From Arthrobacter saudimassiliensis (GTDB lineage: Bacteria > Actinomycetota > Actinomycetes > Actinomycetales > Micrococcaceae), in assembly GCA_900016675.1 (NCBI GenBank), contig LN483070.1, forward strand, positions 1,178,001 through 1,242,000: a stretch of DNA of 64,000 nt. The letters are read 5' to 3'. Shown one piece after another: positions 15,672 through 24,285 of this stretch (positions are counted from its first letter, which is position 1; the number at the start of each line of letters is the position of its first letter). The translations under genes were made by a program, and so were the position numbers. Below the pieces are notes generated by a model. The model ran no database searches and had not been told where the DNA came from. It saw only the letters and a list, made by a program, of their open reading frames with translations.

Positions 15672-18600
15672 ATGTTCTCGAAGATTCTGGTCGCCAACCG
15701 CGGTGAAATCGCCATCCGGGCCTTCCGAGCCGCGTATGAGCTCGGCGCGAAAACCGTCGCCGTGTTCGCTTATGAGGACCGCAACTCGATCCACCGGCAG
15801 AAGGCCGACGAAGCCTATCTCATCGGCGAGAAGGGCCACCCCGTCCGCGCCTACCTCGACGTGGACGAGATCATCCGCGTGGCCCGGGAGGCCGGCGCCG
15901 ACGCCATCTACCCCGGCTACGGCTTCCTGTCCGAGAACCCCGGCCTGGCCCGGGCCGCCGCCGAGGCCGGCATCACCTTCATCGGACCCGCCGCCGACGT
16001 GCTGGAACTGGCCGGGCACAAGGTGCACGCCCTCGACGCCGCCCGCAGCGCCGGCATTCCCGTGCTGCGCTCCACCGCGCCGAGCGCGGATGCGGAGAAG
16101 CTGCTCGCCGAAGCCGAGGAGATCGGCTTCCCGATCTTCGTCAAGGCCGTCGCCGGCGGCGGCGGCCGCGGCATGCGCCGGGTGGACACCGCCGAGCAGC
16201 TGCCCGAGGCCCTGGCCGCCGCGATGCGCGAAGCCGACACCGCCTTCGGCGATCCCACTGTCTTCCTGGAACAGGCCGTGCTGCGGCCGCGGCACATCGA
16301 GGTGCAGGTCCTGGCCGACGGCGAAGGCAACGTCATCCACCTCTTCGAGCGCGACTGCTCGCTCCAGCGCCGCCACCAGAAGGTCATCGAAATCGCGCCG
16401 GCCCCGAACCTGGACGAAGGCATCCGCCAGGCCCTCTACCGCGACGCCGTCGCCTTCGCGAAGTCGCTGAACTACGTCAACGCCGGCACCGTCGAATTCC
16501 TAGTGGACACCGTCGGCGACCGCGCCGGACAGCACGTCTTCATCGAGATGAACCCGCGCATCCAGGTGGAGCACACGGTCACCGAGGAGATCACCGACGT
16601 CGACCTGGTGCAGGCCCAGATGCGCATCGCCGCCGGCGAGACCCTCTCCGACCTGGGCCTGGTCCAGGAGGAACTGCAGATCCGCGGGGCGGCCCTGCAG
16701 TGCCGGATCACCACCGAGGACCCGGCCAACGGCTTCCGGCCCGACGTCGGCAAGATCAGCGCCTACCGCTCCGCCGGCGGCGCGGGCGTCCGGCTGGACG
16801 GCGGCACCGTCTACGCCGGCGCCGAGATCAGCCCGCACTTCGACTCCATGCTGGTCAAGCTCAGCTGCCGCGGCCGCACCTACCCCCTGGCCGTGAGCCG
16901 CGCCCGCCGGGCGCTGGCCGAGTTCCGGATCCGCGGTGTCTCCACCAACATCCCGTTCCTGCAGGCCGTGCTGGACGATCCGGCGTTCGTGGCCGGCGAC
17001 GTCGCCACCTCCTTCATCGAGGAGCGGCCGGAGCTGCTGGGCGCCCGGGCTTCCGCGGACCGCGGCACCAAGATCCTCAGCTGGCTGGCCGACGTCACCG
17101 TGAACCAGCCGTACGGCGCCCCGCCCACCGAACTGGACCCCGAGGCCAAGCTGCCCGCCGAGCTGCCCGAGGTCCGCCCCGGCTCCCGGGACCGGCTGCG
17201 GGAACTGGGCCCGGAGGCCTTCGCCGCCGAACTGCGGGCACAGACCGCCCTGGCGGTCACCGACACCACCTTCCGTGACGCCCACCAGTCGCTGCTGGCC
17301 ACCCGGGTCCGCACCCGGGACCTGCTATCCGCCGCGCCCGCCGTCGCCGCCCTGACCCCGCAGCTGCTCTCGGTGGAGGCCTGGGGCGGGGCCACCTACG
17401 ACGTCGCGCTGCGCTTCCTCGGCGAGGATCCGTGGGAGCGGCTCACCGCCCTGCGCGAGGCGCTGCCCAACATCTGCATCCAGATGCTGCTGCGCGGCCG
17501 CAACACCGTCGGCTACACGCCCTACCCGGTGGAGGTCACCGAGGCGTTCGTGCAGGAGGCCGCCGACGCCGGCGTCGACATCTTCCGCATCTTCGACGCC
17601 CTCAACGACGTCTCGCAGATGGAGCCGGCCATCCGGGCGGTGCGCGCCACCGGCACCGCCGTCGCCGAAGTGGCCCTGTGCTACACCTCCGACATGCTGG
17701 ACCCGGAGGAAAAGCTCTACACGCTGGACTACTACCTGAACCTGGCCCAGCAGATGGTCGACGCCGGCGCCCACATCCTGGCCATCAAGGACATGGCCGG
17801 GCTGCTGCGCCCGCCGGCCGCCGCGAAGCTCGTCACCGCGCTGCGCGAACGGTTCGACCTGCCGGTGCACCTGCACACCCATGACACCGCCGGCGGGCAG
17901 CTGGCCACGCTGCTCGCCGCCGCCGAGGCTGGCGTGGACGCGGTCGACGTCGCCAGCGCCTCGCTGGCCGGCACCACCAGCCAGCCGGCCGCCTCCGCCC
18001 TTGTCGCCGCCCTGGCCCACACCGAGCGGGACACCGGCCTGGACCTGGCCGCGGTCAGCGCCATGGAGCCCTACTGGGAAGCCGTCCGCCGCGTCTACGC
18101 ACCGTTCGAGTCCGGTCTCGCCGGGCCCACCGGCCGCGTGTACCTCCACGAGATCCCCGGCGGGCAGCTCTCCAACCTGCGCCAGCAGGCCATCGCCCTG
18201 GGGCTGGGGGAGCGGTTCGAGGCGATCGAGGACATGTACACCGCCGCCGACCGCATCCTGGGCCGGCTGGTCAAGGTCACCCCGTCCTCGAAGGTGGTCG
18301 GTGACCTGGCCCTGCAGCTGGTCGGACAGAACGTGGATCCGAAGGCCTTTGAGGAAAACCCGCAGGACTACGACATCCCCGACTCGGTCATCGGCTTCCT
18401 CAACGGCGAACTGGGCGACCCGCCCGGAGGCTGGCCCGAGCCGTTCCGCAGCAAGGCGCTGCAGGGACGCAAGATGAAGCCGCGCGACGTCGAACTCACC
18501 GACGAGGACCGCGCCGGGCTGGCCGCGGACTCCGCCGAACGGCGCCGCACCCTGAACCGGCTCCTGTTCCCCGGCCCGGCCAAGGAATTCGATTCGGTGC

Positions 18601-19076
18601 GCAGCACCTACGGAGACCTCTCCGTCCTGCGCACCCGCGACTACCTCTACGGGCTGCAGTACGGCGAGGAGCACGTGGTGGACCTGGAGAAGGGCGTCCG
18701 GCTCATCGCCACCGTTGACGCCGTCTCCGAGCCCGACGAAAAGGGCATGCGCACGGTCATGACCACCCTGAACGGCCAGCTGCGCCCCGTGCTGGTGCGC
18801 GACCGCAGCGTAGAGACCGACTTCAAGGTCGCCGAGCGGGCCGATCCGGGCAACCCCGGCCACGTGGCCGCGCCGTTCGCCGGAGCGGTCACCGTGACGG
18901 TGAAGGAAGGCGACACCGTTGCCGCAGGTGACGCCGTCGCCACGATCGAAGCGATGAAGATGGAAGCCTCGATCACCAGCCCCACCGGGGGCACCGTGCA
19001 GCGGGTGGCCCTGACCGGAGTCTCCCAGGTCCAGGGCGGAGACCTGATCGTCGTGCTGGAGCCCGAAGGCAAGTAG
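15672..19076 (+). CDS. pyc: Pyruvate carboxylase
   Basis: A 1134-residue single-chain pyruvate carboxylase, the usual length. Order: biotin carboxylase with ATP-grasp (about 1-460; AVAGGGGRGMR, EMNPRIQVEH), carboxyltransferase TIM barrel (about 525-830; TDTTFRDAHQS, metal-site HTHDTAGG), the PYC/OADA linker domain, and a C-terminal biotinyl domain with EAMKMEAS, biotin on Lys-1096. It carboxylates pyruvate to oxaloacetate, an anaplerotic feed of the TCA cycle. The ATG at 15672 follows AGGAGAG. The 283 bp upstream carry a TAAGAT (15603-15608) as possible -10. Confidence 0.97.
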   Translation: MFSKILVANRGEIAIRAFRAAYELGAKTVAVFAYEDRNSIHRQKADEAYLIGEKGHPVRAYLDVDEIIRVAREAGADAIYPGYGFLSENPGLARAAAEAGITFIGPAADVLELAGHKVHALDAARSAGIPVLRSTAPSADAEKLLAEAEEIGFPIFVKAVAGGGGRGMRRVDTAEQLPEALAAAMREADTAFGDPTVFLEQAVLRPRHIEVQVLADGEGNVIHLFERDCSLQRRHQKVIEIAPAPNLDEGIRQALYRDAVAFAKSLNYVNAGTVEFLVDTVGDRAGQHVFIEMNPRIQVEHTVTEEITDVDLVQAQMRIAAGETLSDLGLVQEELQIRGAALQCRITTEDPANGFRPDVGKISAYRSAGGAGVRLDGGTVYAGAEISPHFDSMLVKLSCRGRTYPLAVSRARRALAEFRIRGVSTNIPFLQAVLDDPAFVAGDVATSFIEERPELLGARASADRGTKILSWLADVTVNQPYGAPPTELDPEAKLPAELPEVRPGSRDRLRELGPEAFAAELRAQTALAVTDTTFRDAHQSLLATRVRTRDLLSAAPAVAALTPQLLSVEAWGGATYDVALRFLGEDPWERLTALREALPNICIQMLLRGRNTVGYTPYPVEVTEAFVQEAADAGVDIFRIFDALNDVSQMEPAIRAVRATGTAVAEVALCYTSDMLDPEEKLYTLDYYLNLAQQMVDAGAHILAIKDMAGLLRPPAAAKLVTALRERFDLPVHLHTHDTAGGQLATLLAAAEAGVDAVDVASASLAGTTSQPAASALVAALAHTERDTGLDLAAVSAMEPYWEAVRRVYAPFESGLAGPTGRVYLHEIPGGQLSNLRQQAIALGLGERFEAIEDMYTAADRILGRLVKVTPSSKVVGDLALQLVGQNVDPKAFEENPQDYDIPDSVIGFLNGELGDPPGGWPEPFRSKALQGRKMKPRDVELTDEDRAGLAADSAERRRTLNRLLFPGPAKEFDSVRSTYGDLSVLRTRDYLYGLQYGEEHVVDLEKGVRLIATVDAVSEPDEKGMRTVMTTLNGQLRPVLVRDRSVETDFKVAERADPGNPGHVAAPFAGAVTVTVKEGDTVAAGDAVATIEAMKMEASITSPTGGTVQRVALTGVSQVQGGDLIVVLEPEGK

Positions 19077-19090
19077 CGCCGCAGGCAGGA

Positions 19091-19128
19091 CCGCGGGGCG
19101 GTACGGCAGCAGCCGTACCGCCCCGCGG
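19091..19128 (+). terminator. Terminator of pyc
   Basis: A perfect 17-bp stem (19091-19107 with 19112-19128), AGCA loop, 15 bp after the pyc stop codon. Confidence 0.8.
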
Positions 19129-19146
19129 CCGTCTCCGGGCCCGGAC

Positions 19147-19152
19147 TAGACT
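19147..19152 (+). promoter_or_regulatory. Leaderless -10 element of mtr
   Basis: TAGACT, 6 bases before the GTG of mtr, with no ribosome binding site between. Confidence 0.5.
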
Positions 19153-19158
19153 GAAGCC

Positions 19159-20565
19159 GTGACCCATTACGACCTCGCCATCGTCGGCTCCGGCTCCGGC
19201 AACACCCTCATCACCCCCGACTGGGACGGGCGCAAGGTCGCCCTGGTCGACGGCGGAACCTTCGGCGGCACCTGCCTGAACGTCGGGTGCATCCCCACCA
19301 AGATGTTCGTCTATCCGGCCACGCTCGCCGCCACGTCGGCCGAAGCCGGCCGGCTGGGCGTGGACCTGGCCCACACCGGGACCCGGTGGAGGGAAATCCG
19401 CGACCGCATCTTCACCCGGATCGACGCGATCTCCGACGGCGGGCGCCGCTACCGGGACGAAGAGCTGGAGAACGTCACCCTCTATCCCGAGTTCGCCCGC
19501 TTCACCGGACCGCACGCCCTGGAAACCGCGTCGGGGCAGCGGATCAGCGCCGACCAGATCGTCATCGCGGCAGGCTCCCGGCCCTTCGTCCCCGGCATTC
19601 CCGGCATCGACCTGCCCCAGGTGCACACCTCCGACACCGTCATGCGGGTGGACGAGCTGCCGCGCCGGATCCTGATCCTCGGCGGCGGCTACATCGCGGC
19701 GGAGTTCGGGTTCATCTTCTCGGCCCTGGGCAGCGAGGTCAGCATGGCGGTGCGCTCCGGCTTCCTGCTCCGCGGCCAGGACCAGGCCGTGGCCGAACGC
19801 TTCACCGTCGAAGCGGAGCAGCAGTGGAACCTCCTGCGCCGCCACGAAGCCCGCGGCATCACCGCCAACCCCGACGGATCGGTTCATGTGGTGCTGGACG
19901 CCCCGGGCAAGGTGACCGAACTCGACGTCGACCTGGTCCTGGTGGCCACCGGCCGGATCCCCAACACCGACCGCCTGGACACCGCCGCCGCCGGCTTCGA
20001 CCACCACCCGGACGGGCGGGTGGCCGTGGATGAGCACCAGCGGGTGCTCAGCGGCGGCACGCCGGTGCCCGGCCTGTGGGCGCTCGGAGATGCCAGCAGC
20101 GAGCACCAGCTCAAGCACGTGGCCAACCATGAGGCGCGCGTGGTGGCCCACAACCTGGTCCACCCCGACGACCTGCGCCGCAGCGACCACCGCTTCGTGC
20201 CGGCCGCCGTGTTCACCAACCCGCAGATCGCCGCCGTCGGGCTCACCGAGGACCAGGCACTGGACTACACCGCCGAACGCGGCACGCATCTGGCCGTGGC
20301 CGTCCAGGAGTACGGCTCCACCGCCTACGGATGGGCCATGGAGGACACCACCGGGTTCGTCAAGCTGCTCGCCGAACGCGAGACCGGCAAGCTGCTCGGC
20401 GCGCACATCCTCGGGCACGAGGCCTCCATGCTCATCCAGCCGCTGGTCCAGGCCATGTCCTTCGACCAGCATCCGCTGGAGGTGGCCCGCGGGCAGTACT
20501 GGATCCACCCGGCGCTGACCGAGGTCGTGGAGAACGCGCTGCTCTCACTGAACCTGGACGCCTGA
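19159..20565 (+). CDS. mtr: Mycothione reductase
   Basis: A 468-residue flavoprotein disulfide reductase. FAD-binding LAIVGSGSGNT opens the chain, the redox-active disulfide is Cys39-Cys44 in GGTCLNVGCIPTK, the NADPH site is LILGGGYIAAEFG, and the C-terminal active-site pair is in HPALTEVVENAL. The N-terminal SGSGN in place of GxGxxG-A and the overall length mark it as mycothione reductase rather than glutathione or lipoamide reductase. It regenerates mycothiol from the disulfide using NADPH, the main thiol buffer of Actinobacteria. It is monocistronic, with a leaderless-type start. Confidence 0.93.
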   Translation: MTHYDLAIVGSGSGNTLITPDWDGRKVALVDGGTFGGTCLNVGCIPTKMFVYPATLAATSAEAGRLGVDLAHTGTRWREIRDRIFTRIDAISDGGRRYRDEELENVTLYPEFARFTGPHALETASGQRISADQIVIAAGSRPFVPGIPGIDLPQVHTSDTVMRVDELPRRILILGGGYIAAEFGFIFSALGSEVSMAVRSGFLLRGQDQAVAERFTVEAEQQWNLLRRHEARGITANPDGSVHVVLDAPGKVTELDVDLVLVATGRIPNTDRLDTAAAGFDHHPDGRVAVDEHQRVLSGGTPVPGLWALGDASSEHQLKHVANHEARVVAHNLVHPDDLRRSDHRFVPAAVFTNPQIAAVGLTEDQALDYTAERGTHLAVAVQEYGSTAYGWAMEDTTGFVKLLAERETGKLLGAHILGHEASMLIQPLVQAMSFDQHPLEVARGQYWIHPALTEVVENALLSLNLDA

Positions 20566-20598
20566 GCAAAAGGAACCCAACGTCCGGGCCCGCCGCTC

Positions 20599-20628
20599 TG
20601 GCAAAATACTAGGACATCCAACTAGTCT
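20599..20628 (+). promoter_or_regulatory. Promoter of the mmsA operon
   Basis: TGGCAA (20599-20604), an 18-bp spacer and TAGTCT (20623-20628). The palindromic site at 20608-20626 fills the spacer and the first part of the -10, a placement typical of repressor operators. Confidence 0.5.
20608..20626. promoter_or_regulatory. Operator-like palindrome upstream of mmsA
   Basis: ACTAGGACATCCAACTAGT: an imperfect palindrome whose GGACATCC core recurs at 28498-28505 between two other acyl-CoA metabolism genes. The better half-site AGTTGGA (here inverted as TCCAACT) is shared by both copies. Confidence 0.55.
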
Positions 20629-20663
20629 GTGAACTGAACCACACCGACAGTTCAGGAGCATCG

Positions 20664-22223
20664 ATGTCCAGCCACCAGTCCACCGGCACCATTGACAATC
20701 CGCAGTCCGGAGCCGCCGCCGCGCCCGCCCTGGCCCACTACGTCGGCGGGCGCCGGCTGGAGGGAACCTCCGGCCGCTTCGGCGACGTCTGGGATCCCAA
20801 CACCGGCCGCGTCCAGTCCCGCGTGCCGCTGGCCTCCGCCGGGGAGGTGGGCGCCGCCGTCGACGCCGCCGCAGCCGCCCAGCCGACGTGGGCGGCCACC
20901 AACCCGCAGAAGCGCGCCCGGATCCTGGGCCGCTTCGTGGACCTGGTCCGCGCCGACATGGACAACCTCGCCGCCCTGCTCTCGGCCGAACACGGCAAGA
21001 CCCTCGCCGACTCCCGCGGCGACATTGAACGCGGGCTCGACGTCGTCGAATTCGCCATGGGCGCCCCGCACCTGCTCAAGGGCGAATACAGCGACAGCGT
21101 GGGCCCGGGCATCGACACCTACTCCATGCGCCAGCCGCTCGGCGTCGTCGCAGGCATCACCCCGTTCAACTTCCCGGCCATGATCCCGCTCTGGAAGGCC
21201 GGGCCGGCGATCGCCGCCGGCAACGCATTCATCCTCAAGCCCTCCGAGCGGGACCCCTCCGTGCCGCTGCGCCTGGCCGAGCTGTGGACCGAGGCCGGGC
21301 TGCCGGCCGGCATCTTCAACGTGGTCAACGGGGACAAGGAGGCGGTCGACGCGCTCCTGGACGATCCCCGGATCCAGGCCGTCGGCTTCGTCGGCTCCAC
21401 GCCCATCGCGCAGAGCATCTATGCCCGCGCCACCGCCAACGGCAAACGCGCCCAGTGCTTCGGCGGTGCCAAGAACCACATGCTGGTGATGCCCGACGCC
21501 GACCTGGACCAGGTCGCCGACGCCCTGATCGGCGCCGGCTACGGCTCGGCCGGCGAACGCTGCATGGCCATCTCCGTCGCCGTACCGGTCGGCGAGGCCA
21601 CCGCCGACGCGCTGGTCGCCAAGCTGAAGGAACGGGTCGAGCAGCTGCGCGTGGGCACCTCCACCGACCCCGACGCCGACTACGGCCCCCTCGTGGGCCG
21701 CGACGCACTGGAGCGGGTGCGCGGCTACATCGGCATCGGCGAAGAGGAAGGCGCCGAGCTGGTGGTGGACGGCCGGAACTTCAGCCTGGCCGGGCACGAG
21801 GAGGGGTACTTCATCGGCCCGTCCCTGTTCGACCGCGTCACCCCGGAGATGCGCATCTACCAGGAGGAGATCTTCGGTCCGGTGCTCGTGGTGGTCCGCG
21901 CCGCCGACTACGAGGAGGCGCTCCGGCTGCCCAGCGAACACCGCTTCGGCAACGGCGTCACCATCTACACCCGCGACGGCGACGCCGCCCGCGACTTCGC
22001 CTCCCGGGTCAACACCGGCATGGTCGGCATCAACGTGCCGATTCCGGTGCCGATCGGCTACCACACCTTCGGCGGCTGGAAGGCCTCCGGCTTCGGGGAC
22101 CTGAACCAGCACGGCCCCGACGCGTTCCGCTTCTACACCAAGACCAAGACCGTCACCGAGCGCTGGCCCTCCGGCATCAAGGACGGCGCCAGCTTCATCA
22201 TGCCCGCCGGAGACCACTCGTGA
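20664..22223 (+). CDS. mmsA: Methylmalonate-semialdehyde dehydrogenase (CoA-acylating)
   Basis: A 519-residue aldehyde dehydrogenase. GVVAGITPFNFPAMIPLW and FILKPSERDPSVP shape the NAD site, FVGSTPIA follows, and GSAGERCMAIS carries the catalytic cysteine, the CoA-acylating MMSDH signature. It converts methylmalonate semialdehyde to propionyl-CoA, the last step of distal valine degradation (also thymine and inositol routes). The operon partners at 22220 and 23332 supply the two preceding valine steps, which fixes the pathway. The ATG at 20664 follows CAGGAG. Confidence 0.93.
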   Translation: MSSHQSTGTIDNPQSGAAAAPALAHYVGGRRLEGTSGRFGDVWDPNTGRVQSRVPLASAGEVGAAVDAAAAAQPTWAATNPQKRARILGRFVDLVRADMDNLAALLSAEHGKTLADSRGDIERGLDVVEFAMGAPHLLKGEYSDSVGPGIDTYSMRQPLGVVAGITPFNFPAMIPLWKAGPAIAAGNAFILKPSERDPSVPLRLAELWTEAGLPAGIFNVVNGDKEAVDALLDDPRIQAVGFVGSTPIAQSIYARATANGKRAQCFGGAKNHMLVMPDADLDQVADALIGAGYGSAGERCMAISVAVPVGEATADALVAKLKERVEQLRVGTSTDPDADYGPLVGRDALERVRGYIGIGEEEGAELVVDGRNFSLAGHEEGYFIGPSLFDRVTPEMRIYQEEIFGPVLVVVRAADYEEALRLPSEHRFGNGVTIYTRDGDAARDFASRVNTGMVGINVPIPVPIGYHTFGGWKASGFGDLNQHGPDAFRFYTKTKTVTERWPSGIKDGASFIMPAGDHS

Positions 22224-23335
22224 GCGCCGAAACCCCGGCCGAACTGCTCACCGAAGTCCGCGGCCGGGCCGGCGTCATCACGCTCAACCGGCCGCGCGCC
22301 ATGAACGCGCTCACCCACGGCATGGTGCTGGCCATGGCCGAGGCGCTCGACGCCTGGGCCCGGGATCCGGCGGTGGACCTGGTGATCGTCACCGGCGCGG
22401 GGGAGCGGGCGCTGTGCGCCGGCGGCGACATCGTGGACCTGTACTACGACGGCTTCGAGGGCGGCCTCGGCGGCGCGCGCATGTGGGCCGACGAGTATGC
22501 GCTCAACCACGCGATCTCCGCATACCCGAAGCCGTACGTCGCCGTCATGCACGGGCTGGTCCTGGGCGGCGGCATCGGCATCTCCGCGCACGGCTCGCAC
22601 CGCGTCGTCACCGACAGCACCCGCGCCGGGATGCCGGAGACCGCCATCGGCTTCGTGCCCGACGTCGGGGGCACCTGGCTGCTTTCCCGCGCTCCCGGCG
22701 GCATCGGCGCCCACCTGGCCCTGACCGCGGCGCATGTGGGCCCGGGGCGGGCCATTGAAGCCGGCCTGGCCGACAGGTACGTGCCTGAGGCCGACCTTCC
22801 GGCCCTCATCGCCGAGCTGGCGGCCACCGGCGATCCCGCGGTGATCGACCGGTTCGCCCGCCCGGCACCGGATTCCTTCGAGGAGGAGCGTGCCGTGCTG
22901 GACCGCGCCTATGCCGCCGACACGGTGGAGGAGATCCTCGCGGCGCTGGACGCCGAGGACGCCCCGGAGGCTGCCGACGCCGCCCAGCGGATCCGGCGCA
23001 ACAGCCCGCTCGGACTGAAGGTGACCCTGGAATCCCTGCGCCGGGCGGCCGGCCGGGAGCTGGCCGACGTGCTGGTGACCGAGTACCGGGTCTCCTGCCG
23101 CTTCCACCTTGGCCACGAGCTGAGGGAAGGGGTCCGTGCGCAGGTGATCGACAAGGACCGGCAGCCGCGCTGGGAGCCGCCGGTGCTGGAGGAGGTGGAC
23201 CCGGACGAAGTGGCCCGGTACTTCCTGCCCCTGGACCATCCGCAGATTCCGGAGCTGGACCTCGGGCGCCGGCCCGCCGACGTCGGCGGCGCCGACGCCG
23301 CTCAGTCAGCCGCAGCAGCAGGGAGCCGGGCATGA
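22220..23335 (+). CDS. 3-hydroxyisobutyryl-CoA hydrolase / enoyl-CoA hydratase family
   Basis: A 371-residue crotonase-fold protein, longer than simple enoyl-CoA hydratases (about 260) and matching HIBYL-CoA hydrolases. The oxyanion-hole regions are CAGGDIVDLY and GLVLGGGIGISAHGSHRV, and MPETAIGFVPDVGG holds the catalytic Glu and the hydrolase-type Asp. The C-terminal SCRFHLGHELREGVRAQ is also hydrolase-like. It would release 3-hydroxyisobutyrate from its CoA ester in valine catabolism. The GTG start overlaps the mmsA stop by 4 bases. A fatty-acid enoyl-CoA hydratase is the less likely alternative. Confidence 0.87.
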   Translation: MSAETPAELLTEVRGRAGVITLNRPRAMNALTHGMVLAMAEALDAWARDPAVDLVIVTGAGERALCAGGDIVDLYYDGFEGGLGGARMWADEYALNHAISAYPKPYVAVMHGLVLGGGIGISAHGSHRVVTDSTRAGMPETAIGFVPDVGGTWLLSRAPGGIGAHLALTAAHVGPGRAIEAGLADRYVPEADLPALIAELAATGDPAVIDRFARPAPDSFEEERAVLDRAYAADTVEEILAALDAEDAPEAADAAQRIRRNSPLGLKVTLESLRRAAGRELADVLVTEYRVSCRFHLGHELREGVRAQVIDKDRQPRWEPPVLEEVDPDEVARYFLPLDHPQIPELDLGRRPADVGGADAAQSAAAAGSRA

Positions 23336-24216
23336 ACATCGCCTTTATCGGATTGGGCAACATGGGCGGACCGATGGCCGCCAACCTCGTCAAGGCGGGC
23401 CACCGGGTGGTCGGCTTCGATGTGGTGCCGGAGGCCCTGGAGAAGGCCCGCGCCGCCGGGGTCGAGACCGCCGCGACCGGTGCCGACGCAGCGGCCGGCG
23501 CCGAGCTGGTCGTCACCATGCTGCCCAGCGGCCGGCACCTGCTGGATGCCTACCAGGGCGGGCTGCTGGCCGCCGCGGCGCCGGACACGCTCTTCCTCGA
23601 CTGTTCCACCGTGGACGTCGCCGATGCCCGGGCAGCGCGGGAGCTGGCCGTCGGCGCCGGACACCGCGCTGCGGACGCCCCGGTCTCCGGCGGCACGGTG
23701 GGCGCGGAGGCGGGCACGCTGACCTTCATGGTCGGCGGAGACGAGGCCGACTTCGCCCAGGCCGAACCGCTGCTGCAGGTCATGGGCGCCACGGTGGTGC
23801 ACTGCGGGGCCTCCGGTGCCGGGCAGGCCGCCAAGGTGTGCAACAACATGATCCTGGGCGTCTCGATGATCGCGGTCAGCGAGGCCTTCGTGCTCGCCGA
23901 GAGGCTGGGCCTGAGCCACCAGGCGCTGTTCGATGTCGCCTCCCGTTCCAGCGGCCAGTGCTGGGCCCTGACCACCAACTGCCCCGTGCCCGGGCCGGTG
24001 CCGGCCAGCCCGGCGAACCGGGACTATGCGCCGGGCTTCATGGGCGCGCTGATGAGCAAGGACCTGCAGCTGGCCCTGAACGCCATCGAAGCGACCGGCA
24101 CCGCCGCCGAACTCGGTCCGCTGGCGGCCGGCATCTACCGCCGGTACGCCGAGGAGGGCGGGGCGCAGACCGACTTCTCCGGCATCATCAACACGATCCG
24201 GGAGGCCTCGGCCTGA
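23332..24216 (+). CDS. mmsB: 3-hydroxyisobutyrate dehydrogenase
   Basis: A 294-residue beta-hydroxyacid dehydrogenase. IAFIGLGNMGGPMAANL binds NAD, DAPVSGGTVGAEAGTL is the substrate loop, and GQAAKVCNNMILG holds the catalytic lysine. The C-terminal YAPGFMGALMSKDLQLAL is typical of HIBADH. It oxidises 3-hydroxyisobutyrate to methylmalonate semialdehyde, the substrate of the mmsA product. The ATG overlaps the hydrolase stop by 4 bases, so the three genes form one coupled operon for the distal half of valine degradation. Confidence 0.93.
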   Translation: MNIAFIGLGNMGGPMAANLVKAGHRVVGFDVVPEALEKARAAGVETAATGADAAAGAELVVTMLPSGRHLLDAYQGGLLAAAAPDTLFLDCSTVDVADARAARELAVGAGHRAADAPVSGGTVGAEAGTLTFMVGGDEADFAQAEPLLQVMGATVVHCGASGAGQAAKVCNNMILGVSMIAVSEAFVLAERLGLSHQALFDVASRSSGQCWALTTNCPVPGPVPASPANRDYAPGFMGALMSKDLQLALNAIEATGTAAELGPLAAGIYRRYAEEGGAQTDFSGIINTIREASA

Positions 24217-24224
24217 CCCCGGCA

Positions 24225-24259
24225 GGGCCTGCGCCGCCGTCTCCGGGCGGTGCAGGCCC
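24225..24259. terminator. Bidirectional terminator hairpin
   Basis: Arms 24225-24238 and 24246-24259 pair over 14 bp with one G-T mismatch around a 7-nt loop, between the convergent mmsB and acyl-CoA ligase genes. Confidence 0.65.
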
Positions 24260-24285
24260 CGCTGCGCGTCAGGACAGTGTCCGGC

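Noticed and set aside
17325-18863. 512-codon open frame antisense to pyc
   Set aside because: High GC removes stop codons from shadow frames; the plus strand encodes an intact pyruvate carboxylase, and the antisense product is low-complexity Gly/Val/Gln without any domain.
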